Made by a program: the position numbers and the translations under genes
Source: Bacteroidia bacterium
Lineage (GTDB): Bacteria > Bacteroidota > Bacteroidia > Chitinophagales > Saprospiraceae
Direction: 5' to 3'
Length of the DNA: 5,822 nt
NCBI GenBank assembly: GCA_030431945.1
Contig: JAUIIF010000309.1
Span: 1 to 5,822, forward strand
The notes under the pieces: generated by a model
What the model was told of the DNA's origin: nothing
Database searches by the model: none
Seen by the model: only the letters and a program-made list of their open reading frames with translations
Shown here: positions 1 through 5,727 of the stretch, piece after piece
Layout of the letters: each line of letters begins with the position of its first letter
Position numbering within the stretch: position 1 is the first letter of the stretch

Positions 1-144
1 CTCGTCAGCCAGCGCCTTCGCCCAGGCTTTAATCAGGGGGTCCATAATGCCACAGGTGGTCCCCACCAGGGCAATAGCCGTGCGGGCGTACTGGTCGCCC
101 TGCGGACGCGCTAATTTCGGATGCTTCTGGTGCGGCTTGCTCAT
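1..144 (-). CDS. N-terminus of probable molybdenum cofactor guanylyltransferase / NTP-transferase-domain protein (partial)
   Basis: Only the first 48 codons are present; the rest runs off the left edge. The protein begins MSKPHQKHPKLARPQGDQYA and continues with a hydrophobic strand and turn (ALVGTTCGIM), which looks like the start of a nucleotide-binding or MobB-like fold. I recall similar N-termini (MSK-x-QKH-x-KL-x-RP, then an I-x-G-x-x-CG strand) on Bacteroidota proteins with a C-terminal MobA-like NTP-transferase domain. That family would attach GMP or CMP to molybdopterin in the cytoplasm. This is recollection of family sequence, not a search, and the catalytic domain is out of view. Context supports the call: its ATG overlaps the moeA stop codon as ATGA (141-144), the usual sign of translational coupling, and moeA acts one step earlier in the same pathway. 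The alternative is another cofactor-related NTPase. The start is fairly secure because of the overlap. Confidence 0.6.
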   Translation of the reverse strand, partial: MSKPHQKHPKLARPQGDQYARTAIALVGTTCGIMDPLIKAWAKALADE

Positions 145-1328
145 AATAACTGATCAAAGGGGAGATAAGTAAAAGTAGCTCCTGCCGGAAAAGTTGAGTC
201 TCCCCGGGGTAATACCAGCAAACCATCTGCCCGCAGTAAACTTGCGGCATCACCGGAACCGGCATTACGAACCGGATGAGCGGCTGCCGCCGCATCGGTG
301 GCGACGATCTGAAACAGGGTGAGGTCCTTCGGAAAAGTTACCTCCTCCGCCAGCCTGCGTTGTGCCGCGGGCACCACCAACCCCAGGTTTTTTCTGACAA
401 ACGGCCCTACGTAAGCAAGCAGGCCCGTCAGGCTTGATACCGGATTCCCCGGCAGGCCGAATACCATGGTCCGGGCCGTCCGCCCCACCCAAATAGGTTT
501 GCCCGGTCGCTGCGCGACCCGGTGGAACAATTGCTCCACCCCCAGGCTCGTCAGAACTTCCGGAAGAAAGTCATACTTACCCTTGGAGACACCGCCGCTA
601 AATACCAAAACGTCATTGTCTGCCAGCAGCCGGGCAATGGCCGCCGTCAACAGTTCCACCTCGTCGTGAAGGTGGTAAGTAGTCGCCTTGATGCCGGCGG
701 TGCTGAGCTGGTGGGCCAGTTGGTATAAGTTGGACATCCGGATCTGATGGGGCAAGGGCTGCGCTCCAACCTCCACCAACTCATCTCCGGTGGCAATTAC
801 GGCTACCCGGGGAAGCTTCTGTACCTGTACCCGGGCGTAGCCGCAGCTGGCCAGCAACTGAATGGCCGCTCCCCGGATTACCGTTCCTGCGGCACATAGC
901 TCCTGCCCCCGGACAGCATCACTTCCCTGCCGGTGAATATTTGTCCGGTCCGGCACGCCTTCCGGCAACCGGTAAGCCTCTCCTACCCGCTCCAGATCTT
1001 CGTACCGAACAATGGTCGTTGCTCCGGGCGGAAGGACGGCTCCGGTCATTACTTCCAGGCATTGATCCGGAGCCGTAAGGGCCGTAGTGGGTGCACCGGC
1101 AGCAACAATTCCGGCAATTGGGAAGACGCGCCGGCCCGCGGCGTAGGCACCATGATCGATGGCAACCCCATCCATGGTTACCCGGTCAAAAGGCGGCAAA
1201 TCACGATCCGTCAGGAGTGGCTCAGCCAGGACCCTGCCGGCAGCCTGGGCCAGTTCCACCGTTTCTTTTCCCCAGGAAAATGTTTGCGCCAGGGTAATTT
1301 CCAGCGCTTCTGTGTAATCCATCAGCAT
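141..1328 (-). CDS. moeA: Molybdopterin molybdenumtransferase MoeA
   Basis: MoeA inserts molybdate into adenylylated molybdopterin, releasing AMP and giving Mo-molybdopterin; it is cytosolic and dimeric. The 395-residue product is full length for the family (about 390-410). Visible motifs in order, numbered from the ATG at 1328: DLPPFDRVTMDG (43-54), MTGA (94-97) followed by a PPGA turn, GSD (135-137), ATGDEL (179-184), SGGVSKGKYDF (245-255), RPGKP (274-278) and GLPGNPVSS (291-299). These match the positions of the E. coli active-site residues Asp59, Thr100, Asp142, Glu188, Asp259, Lys279, Pro298 and Pro301. The Lys that often precedes PGKP is Arg here, a conservative change. The C-terminal domain IV follows from about residue 322. 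An in-frame TTG lies 9 bp upstream at 1337, but ATG 1328 or ATG 1322 is a better start; no Shine-Dalgarno sequence precedes either. Downstream it overlaps a probable Mo-cofactor nucleotidyltransferase by 4 bp, so the two form an operon. Confidence 0.95.
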   Translation of the reverse strand: MLMDYTEALEITLAQTFSWGKETVELAQAAGRVLAEPLLTDRDLPPFDRVTMDGVAIDHGAYAAGRRVFPIAGIVAAGAPTTALTAPDQCLEVMTGAVLPPGATTIVRYEDLERVGEAYRLPEGVPDRTNIHRQGSDAVRGQELCAAGTVIRGAAIQLLASCGYARVQVQKLPRVAVIATGDELVEVGAQPLPHQIRMSNLYQLAHQLSTAGIKATTYHLHDEVELLTAAIARLLADNDVLVFSGGVSKGKYDFLPEVLTSLGVEQLFHRVAQRPGKPIWVGRTARTMVFGLPGNPVSSLTGLLAYVGPFVRKNLGLVVPAAQRRLAEEVTFPKDLTLFQIVATDAAAAAHPVRNAGSGDAASLLRADGLLVLPRGDSTFPAGATFTYLPFDQLL

Positions 1329-1334
1329 AGTGGC

Positions 1335-1342
1335 CAAAGGTA
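1335..1342 (-). promoter_or_regulatory. Possible -7 promoter box for moeA
   Basis: On the minus strand this reads TACCTTTG, matching the Bacteroidota -7 consensus TAnnTTTG. It lies just 6 nt before the ATG at 1328, so transcription would begin at or next to the start codon, giving a leaderless or nearly leaderless message. I do not see the expected TTG about 20 nt upstream, so the match rests on one box only. A TATAAT hexamer sits slightly further upstream on the same strand, which may be coincidence. Confidence 0.3.
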
Positions 1343-1518
1343 ATTATACCAGCGGTAAGGTTGCCCGCTGCTTATCCGCGCAAGGCAGAATAATCGCCCG
1401 CGCCCGCGGCAGGCGCAAAACATAGCGTGCGCCGGGACCGATCCCGCCTCCAGCGGCGACAAAACCTTGCCCGATACCCTACCGTACGAGCGGCGGATGT
1501 TAAAAAACGGGCGCAGAC
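1343..1518. other. Divergent intergenic spacer
   Basis: This GC-rich stretch separates the leftward moeA operon from the rightward blaI-like operon. I see no convincing gene. It holds a set of alternating complementary pentamers: GCGCC at 1400-1404, GGCGC at 1412-1416 and GCGCC at 1429-1433. The middle copy could pair with either neighbour, forming two mutually exclusive hairpins. No U-tract follows on either strand, so these are not intrinsic terminators. The right end merges into the blaI-like promoter. Confidence 0.5.
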
Positions 1519-1550
1519 TTGCATAGTACGAACAACTTCGTATATCTTTG
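1519..1550 (+). promoter_or_regulatory. Bacteroidota-type promoter of the blaI-blaR1-like operon
   Basis: TTG at 1519-1521 and TATCTTTG at 1543-1550 are separated by 21 nt. They fit the Bacteroidota primary sigma consensus of a TTG-containing -33 box and a TAnnTTTG -7 box with about 19-21 nt between. Transcription should start a few bases downstream, around 1553-1557, giving a leader of roughly 52-56 nt to the proposed TTG start at 1609. The -7 box sits exactly in the gap between two inverted repeats, so repressor binding there would directly block polymerase. Confidence 0.75.
1527..1542. promoter_or_regulatory. Operator 1: inverted repeat TACGAA-N4-TTCGTA
   Basis: This is a perfect 6-bp inverted repeat around CAAC. 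It occupies the spacer between the -33 and -7 boxes and ends at the base before the -7 octamer. BlaI/MecI repressors bind short palindromes with TAC...GTA ends located in their own promoter, and this site has those ends. Assignment to the adjacent BlaI-like protein is inference from position, symmetry and duplication. Confidence 0.8.
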
Positions 1551-1566
1551 TACGAAACAATTCGTA
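1551..1566. promoter_or_regulatory. Operator 2: inverted repeat TACGAA-N4-TTCGTA
   Basis: This is a second perfect copy of the same 6-bp inverted repeat, around ACAA. It begins at the base after the -7 box and covers the predicted transcription start. It is identical to operator 1 in 13 of 16 positions, with all differences in the central four bases. The two centres are 24 bp apart, so the dimers would flank the -7 box. Two separate dyads in one promoter is the arrangement known for bla and mec systems. Confidence 0.8.
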
Positions 1567-1608
1567 GTAAACATACTCGCCCTTCTCCTCACCATTAATC
1601 CATCTCCA

Positions 1609-1992
1609 TTGCAACCAACCGATTCTGAACTCGTCATCTTACAGGTACTCTGGTCTCAAGGGCCGTGTACCGTACGGGTGGTCAACGAGCAACTCAATAC
1701 CACCAGCGACAAACAAATTGGCTACACGACTACCCTCAAGTTAATGCAACTGATGGCGGAGAAAGGGTTGGTTTCCCGGGACACCAGCAGCCGGACGCAC
1801 GTATATGCCGCCGCCCGGGCCCGCGAGAGTGTGCAGAAGAGCCTGTTACAACGCTTTGTGGACAGCGCGTTCGGCGGCTCCGCGGCGGGTTTGGTGCTGC
1901 GGGCACTTGGTGATGGGCAGACCAGCCCGGCAGAATTGGCCGAAATCAAGCGTCTGATTGAAGAACTGGAAAAAGGAAAGCAAGATGATTAG
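1609..1992 (+). CDS. BlaI/MecI-family winged-helix transcriptional repressor
   Basis: This is a cytoplasmic DNA-binding repressor expected to be inactivated by proteolysis when its membrane partner is triggered. From the TTG at 1609 the product is 127 residues, close to the family norm of about 120-128, and begins MQPTDSELVILQVLW, the characteristic family N-terminus. The winged helix follows: helix 1 (4-15), helix 2 near TVRVVNEQL (21-29), recognition helix near GYTTTLKLMQLMAEKG (38-53) and wing around 54-68 (VSRDTSSRTHVYAA). The C-terminal dimerisation part includes AAGLVLRALGDGQTSPAEL (92-110), the region where cleavage occurs in characterised homologues, then a final helix. The frame stays open upstream to a TTG at 1519, but that would place the start inside the promoter and through both operators, so I reject it. 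ATT at 1594 is a less likely start. No Shine-Dalgarno sequence is seen. Its stop lies within the start of the M56 gene, so the two are co-expressed. Confidence 0.92.
   Translation: MQPTDSELVILQVLWSQGPCTVRVVNEQLNTTSDKQIGYTTTLKLMQLMAEKGLVSRDTSSRTHVYAAARARESVQKSLLQRFVDSAFGGSAAGLVLRALGDGQTSPAELAEIKRLIEELEKGKQDD
1974..1980 (+). promoter_or_regulatory. Shine-Dalgarno-like site for the M56 gene
   Basis: AGGAAAG ends 4 nt before ATG 1985, with its AGGA core 7 nt away. It lies in the last codons of the repressor gene. It favours ATG 1985 over the upstream in-frame TTG at 1958, which would start deep in the repressor gene. ATG 1994 remains possible. Confidence 0.45.
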
Positions 1993-4216
1993 TATGCTTA
2001 ACGATCATGCAGCATTGGTAGCGGCCCTGGGCATGACCATCCTGCACAGCTTGTGGCAGGCGCTGCTCCTGGCGGGTTTACTCTGGAGTATTTCCCGGTT
2101 CGCCCGGAGCGCCCGGCTACGGTACCGGCTGGCTTACGGTACCCTTCTGCTGCAGCTGGCCCTGTCCGTCCTTACCCTGACCTGGTTGTACGCACCGGCC
2201 ACCAGCGGAGCCTCCAGCGCTGGCAACAGTACGCTGGTACTGACAGAATTCACCGTTACTACTACCGGCGCAGGCTGGTGGAACCCCACCGTATTCCTGT
2301 GCTGGGTCGTCGTTTTCTGGGTCGTCGGCCTGGCCATCGGGACGATTAGGCTCGGCGTTTCTTTCGGGCGCGTCCGCAGGATGCAACATCAGGTTGACGT
2401 AGCCGTTCCGGAGACCTTACTGGCAACCGTAGCGACCCTGGCTAACCGATTGGGCTACCGGGGAGCACTGAACGTCCGGATCAGTCCTGAAGTAATTGGC
2501 CCTGCGGTACTGGGTCACTTCAAGCCCCTGCTCCTTTTCCCTCTCGCCCTCGTCAATCAGCTATCCCCGGAACAGGCAGAGGCGGTGATCCTGCACGAAC
2601 TTGCCCACCTGCAGCGGCAGGATCACTGGTGGAACCTCCTGCAATGCATCATTGAAGTCGTCTTTTATTATCATCCCGTCGTGTGGTGGATCGGTGCCCG
2701 CATCCGGGAAGAGCGCGAACACTGCTGTGACGACCTGGTCTTGCAGCACAGTCCGGACCGCTTGGCCTACGCCAAGGCGCTTCTCTATTTCGAAAATCAA
2801 CGGGCTACCCCCACTACTGCGGTGGCCCTTACCAACCACCCCGCCGGCCTCCTGGGCCGGGTAAAACGTTTTCTTCACCAGCAAAATATTCCCTATCAAA
2901 TGAAAAGCAGATTATTCCTCCTCCCCCTGTTGACCCTGATTGCCCTGATCAGCACGGCGGTTTACGCCCCGACTAAAGCCGAAACCCCGCCAACAGCTAC
3001 CGAAGCCACGGCTACTGCGCTTGCCTCACCAACCATCATTGCACCGGCGGCCGCGCCCCAGACAACACTTGCTCCGGTCAACCTGGCCAGCCCCGCCGAT
3101 TCCTTACCCTCCGGCCGGCACCAGGTTACTTCTTACCGAAACGGAAAAAGCACCAAGGTCGTCGTTGAAGATCGTGCCATCAAGGAATTGGAAATTAACG
3201 GAGAAGTCATTCCCCCGAGCGAATTTGATCAGCACCAGGCCATGGTAGAGCGAATGCTCGGCACGAACGAAGGCGGACGCAATGGCATGATCATCCTGAA
3301 TGGTGATGCGTGGGACGGGGAAGAACACCCACTACTGCGGGACCACCTCAGAGGCCTCGAGGGGCTTGAATCACTCCGGGGGTTGGAAAGTCTTGAAAGC
3401 CTGAAAAGCCTCGAAGGACTTCGCTTCCTGGAGCTCGAAGGCCTGGAAGACATGGGGCAAGGCTGGGAAGAACTCGGTAACAGCCTCGAACTGTTGGGCG
3501 AAGACATGGGCCAGCGCCTGGAAAGGTTCTTTGAAAGAGACGGAGAGACGATGCGTTTTCACTGGAACAGCGAAGACGGCGAATCTTCCATTTTCCGGAC
3601 GGATAGTTTCCCCCCCGGTTTTATTTACCGGTTCCGCTCAAGTGATGACAGCCTTTTCGTCCTGGATGGCCAGGTGCTCCGTGCGCCGGATGCCGGCAAC
3701 AAAGTCCGGGAGCTTCAGGAAATGGAAACGATGATCCAAAAACTTGAGCGCAGGAAAGCTGCCCTGCAAAGAGACCTCGAACAATCCGAACAGGATCAGG
3801 AGCAGCTGCGAATGGACCGGGAAAAAGGCCTGATGGACAAAGAGCGTGCGCTGCAGGGCCGGATCCGGCAGGAAAGCCGCGCGCGGGAGGAAGAAGCGCA
3901 ACGGGTACGCTCGCTGGAATCCCGCGAAAGACAGCAGGAGGCCGAAAAACGGCGGGAGGTAGCGGAACGCATTCGCAGCGAAGAGCGCCGCCGGGTTACT
4001 CCGGACTACGATCAGATAGTCGCCCGCCTGCAGGAAGAGGGGTTGATTGAAGGCAACGAAGCCCTCAAAAAATTGTCTGCTGACGAAAAAAGCTTACGGA
4101 TTAACGGAAAGAAAGCCAGTGATGCGGCGCACCAGCGCTTTCTGGAGTTGTACCGGGGCAAGCAAGGTTTTGAGAACCCGGGAGGTAAATTTTCCCTTAA
4201 AGTAAACAAGGACTAG
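1985..4216 (+). CDS. BlaR1-like M56 membrane metalloprotease receptor with a non-penicillin-binding extracytoplasmic region
   Basis: This 743-residue protein is the probable signal-transducing partner of the repressor gene it overlaps by 8 bp. Membrane segments are visible at about 8-37, 49-70, 102-123 and 310-329, with a further hydrophobic stretch at 218-238 beside the active site. The M56 zinc site is HELAH at 204-208 (ligands H204 and H208, catalytic E205), with E245 in REEREHCCDD as the likely third ligand, so the protease looks intact. After the last membrane segment comes an Ala/Thr/Pro linker (about 331-372), a module with LEINGEVIPP (402-411), ten xL[E/K/R] tripeptides (454-483), a charged coiled-coil region (about 573-671) and an end module with LRINGKKASD (704-713). 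Classical BlaR1 has a PBP-like sensor here; I find no SxxK/KTG set, so beta-lactam sensing is unsupported. The expected role is cleavage, direct or indirect, of the BlaI-like repressor on receiving an unknown signal. The start could instead be ATG 1994. Confidence 0.9.
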   Translation: MISMLNDHAALVAALGMTILHSLWQALLLAGLLWSISRFARSARLRYRLAYGTLLLQLALSVLTLTWLYAPATSGASSAGNSTLVLTEFTVTTTGAGWWNPTVFLCWVVVFWVVGLAIGTIRLGVSFGRVRRMQHQVDVAVPETLLATVATLANRLGYRGALNVRISPEVIGPAVLGHFKPLLLFPLALVNQLSPEQAEAVILHELAHLQRQDHWWNLLQCIIEVVFYYHPVVWWIGARIREEREHCCDDLVLQHSPDRLAYAKALLYFENQRATPTTAVALTNHPAGLLGRVKRFLHQQNIPYQMKSRLFLLPLLTLIALISTAVYAPTKAETPPTATEATATALASPTIIAPAAAPQTTLAPVNLASPADSLPSGRHQVTSYRNGKSTKVVVEDRAIKELEINGEVIPPSEFDQHQAMVERMLGTNEGGRNGMIILNGDAWDGEEHPLLRDHLRGLEGLESLRGLESLESLKSLEGLRFLELEGLEDMGQGWEELGNSLELLGEDMGQRLERFFERDGETMRFHWNSEDGESSIFRTDSFPPGFIYRFRSSDDSLFVLDGQVLRAPDAGNKVRELQEMETMIQKLERRKAALQRDLEQSEQDQEQLRMDREKGLMDKERALQGRIRQESRAREEEAQRVRSLESRERQQEAEKRREVAERIRSEERRRVTPDYDQIVARLQEEGLIEGNEALKKLSADEKSLRINGKKASDAAHQRFLELYRGKQGFENPGGKFSLKVNKD
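3344..3433 (+). repeat. Ten tandem xL[E/K/R] tripeptides inside the M56 gene
   Basis: Residues 454-483 read as consecutive triplets: HLR GLE GLE SLR GLE SLE SLK SLE GLR FLE. Leucine falls at every third position and a charged residue follows each one. The 9-bp-scale DNA repeat is degenerate at synonymous positions (leucine codons ctc, ctt, ttg and ctg are mixed), which points to protein-level selection or an old expansion and not to a fresh microsatellite. Leu-Glu-rich sequence continues to about residue 514. Confidence 0.85.
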
Positions 4217-4224
4217 CCCACCAG

Positions 4225-5052
4225 CTACAGTCTTTCAGCAACCGTTCCGGTACTTTTCTTATCCTGCCCCCTGACGAAAGTCAGAAAGCGGGCCAGGGCA
4301 GCTTTCTTCCCCGCGTCGAACTGGTACTCGATGTAATGGGTAAAATACTCCGTCAGGCTGAAATCCGGATGCGGGGAGGAAAGCAGCATCTGCAGTTCCG
4401 GTAAATGGTCCAGCCCCTGCTTCAGGGCCTGGTTGAAGCGGGCCACGAAGGCCGGGGAAACGGGCTTTACGGCCACCCAGGCGGCAAAAACAAAAGGCAG
4501 GCCAGTATGGTCCTTCCAGGCTGCGCCCAGATCGTAGGTATGGGTAAACCGCTGATCCAGTCCGATGGTGCGGTCCCCGATGACGAGGCCGCCCACCGTA
4601 CCGCCGATGCGGTCGATGTAGCCGGGTTCCGCTTCCAGGAATTCAACATCCTTTTGCCAGTATTCCTGCATCAGCAACCGGGTTAGCATGACGCTGGTAC
4701 GGCTGTGGTGGTCGAGATAAATGGCCGTCATTTCTTCAATCGGCACCTCGCCGTACAGACATACGGTTGCGACCGGACCATTGCAGCCGATGCAGTAATC
4801 ACTGATGATGTGCGCTTCCGGCAACTCCGGAATCACCGCCACGGGTACCAGCGCAATATCGGCCTCCCCCGCCACGAGCCGCCGGGCGCACTCACTGGGG
4901 ATGGCCAGTTCAAGGTCCAGCTCCGGCTGCAGCTCGGAGCGCAAGAGCCCGTACAGTAACGGTTTGGTATTCAGGTAAGATACGGCGACGACCCGCTGCC
5001 GGGTCAGGGTATTATCCGCCGTCGTGGCTGCTGCCTGTGCTGTATTTACCAT
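4225..5052 (-). CDS. mqnA: Chorismate dehydratase MqnA (futalosine pathway of menaquinone synthesis)
   Basis: MqnA converts chorismate to 3-[(1-carboxyvinyl)oxy]benzoate, the first committed step of the futalosine route to menaquinone, in the cytoplasm. The 275-residue product matches the usual length and the two-lobed periplasmic-binding-protein-like fold. Visible landmarks are VSYLNTKPL (24-32), ADIALVPVAVIPEL (64-77), IGCNGPVATVCLY (88-100), YLDHHSRTSVMLTRLL (112-127), GGLVIGDRTI (154-163) and DLGAAWKDHTGLPFVFAAW (174-192). The YLNTxPL start separates it from the related MqnD, which has a different N-terminal motif. About 18 poorly conserved residues precede the fold, but the ATG is supported by its 7-bp overlap with the upstream phosphatase stop. 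No Shine-Dalgarno sequence is seen. It is probably co-transcribed with the phosphatase and converges on the M56 gene with 8 bp between stop codons. Other futalosine genes are not in the window. Confidence 0.93.
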   Translation of the reverse strand: MVNTAQAAATTADNTLTRQRVVAVSYLNTKPLLYGLLRSELQPELDLELAIPSECARRLVAGEADIALVPVAVIPELPEAHIISDYCIGCNGPVATVCLYGEVPIEEMTAIYLDHHSRTSVMLTRLLMQEYWQKDVEFLEAEPGYIDRIGGTVGGLVIGDRTIGLDQRFTHTYDLGAAWKDHTGLPFVFAAWVAVKPVSPAFVARFNQALKQGLDHLPELQMLLSSPHPDFSLTEYFTHYIEYQFDAGKKAALARFLTFVRGQDKKSTGTVAERL

Positions 5053-5675
5053 GAGCCGGAAATTAAGGACTCGGGCAGGTGTGTCCGGTCATTCAGCAGG
5101 TCAAAGTGCCAGTTTCCCTCCTCCTGCAAAGTAGCCCGCCAGAGGCCGGTGTTGCTGTGGCGGAGTTCGTTCATGCGGTCAATCGGCCGGCCCATCATCA
5201 GGGTTACCAGGCCGCACATCGCGCGGCCATGGCTGCAAATCAGGAGCAGCTTCTCGTCCCGGGTAGGCAGGTGATCAATGAAGGTCTGTAGTCGTTCACC
5301 CATTTCCCGGGCGGATTCTCCGCCGCCAATCCGGCCGTCTATTTCCCCAAGGCCCCATCCATCCTTGATGCTTTGGTACTCGGCAATGCTTTCCGGCGTC
5401 CCTTTTTTCCCTTCGTGGCTCCCCCAACTCATTTCGTTGATCGTCGGGTGGCGCTCCCAGGGGATGCCGTCCTTGATGAAAGCATCCACCGTTTCCCAGG
5501 TCCGCTTCAGCCCCGAAGTGAGGACGGCTTCAAAAGGAACTGTCCGGTACTTTTCGTACAGGAACCGTCCCTGCTCCCTTCCGGTATCATTCAGGCTGGC
5601 GTCAACACCGCTGCCCTGGACGATACCCTGGAGGTTGAATTCAGTTTGGCCGTGGCGAACAATATATACGGTCAT
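5046..5675 (-). CDS. Histidine phosphatase family protein (phosphoglycerate-mutase-like)
   Basis: This is a 209-residue cytosolic phosphatase of the branch-1 histidine phosphatase superfamily. All core catalytic residues are visible: the VRHGQTEFN motif (6-14) with R7 and phospho-accepting H8, R58 in SGLKRTWET, the likely acid E81 in INEMSWGSHEG, and the second histidine H149 in CSHGRAM. The fold is complete and of normal size. The family covers cofactor-dependent phosphoglycerate mutases, alpha-ribazole and sugar phosphatases and others, and the sequence alone does not fix the substrate; the length suggests a small-molecule phosphatase more than a glycolytic mutase. ATG 5675 places RHG at residue 7, as is typical. 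Its stop overlaps the start of mqnA by 7 bp, so the two are likely translationally coupled. I see no good promoter immediately upstream, and the gene before it ends 52 bp away on the same strand, so all three may share a transcript. Confidence 0.92.
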   Translation of the reverse strand: MTVYIVRHGQTEFNLQGIVQGSGVDASLNDTGREQGRFLYEKYRTVPFEAVLTSGLKRTWETVDAFIKDGIPWERHPTINEMSWGSHEGKKGTPESIAEYQSIKDGWGLGEIDGRIGGGESAREMGERLQTFIDHLPTRDEKLLLICSHGRAMCGLVTLMMGRPIDRMNELRHSNTGLWRATLQEEGNWHFDLLNDRTHLPESLISGSW

Positions 5676-5727
5676 AAAAAACAGGGCTTAATTGATGGCT
5701 TAGCGTAGGGGTGGCCGGGCAATTTGT

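Noticed and set aside
1400..1433. GC-rich alternating hairpins as a terminator or riboswitch
   Set aside because: The stems are only 5 bp, no U-tract follows on either strand, and nothing matches a known riboswitch such as the Moco element.
1372..1614. Minus-strand 80-codon open frame antisense to the promoter and start of the repressor gene
   Set aside because: Its product is Arg/Trp/Cys-rich with no recognisable domain, and it crosses the operators and the conserved repressor N-terminus on the other strand.
3344..3433. The 9-bp repeat as a hypervariable microsatellite
   Set aside because: Adjacent units differ at many synonymous bases, which makes slippage-driven variation less likely; it was kept as a protein-level repeat.
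3229..3507. Minus-strand Ser/Pro/Arg-rich open frame across the tripeptide block
   Set aside because: It is the complement of the repeated Leu-Glu codons of the M56 gene; the low-complexity composition is a shadow of that repeat.
1985..4216. Calling the receptor a true beta-lactam sensor BlaR1
   Set aside because: The M56 core matches, but no penicillin-binding motifs are visible and no beta-lactamase gene is adjacent.
5278..5708. Long plus-strand open frames across the phosphatase gene
   Set aside because: They are antisense to a complete histidine phosphatase with all catalytic motifs and show no family resemblance themselves.
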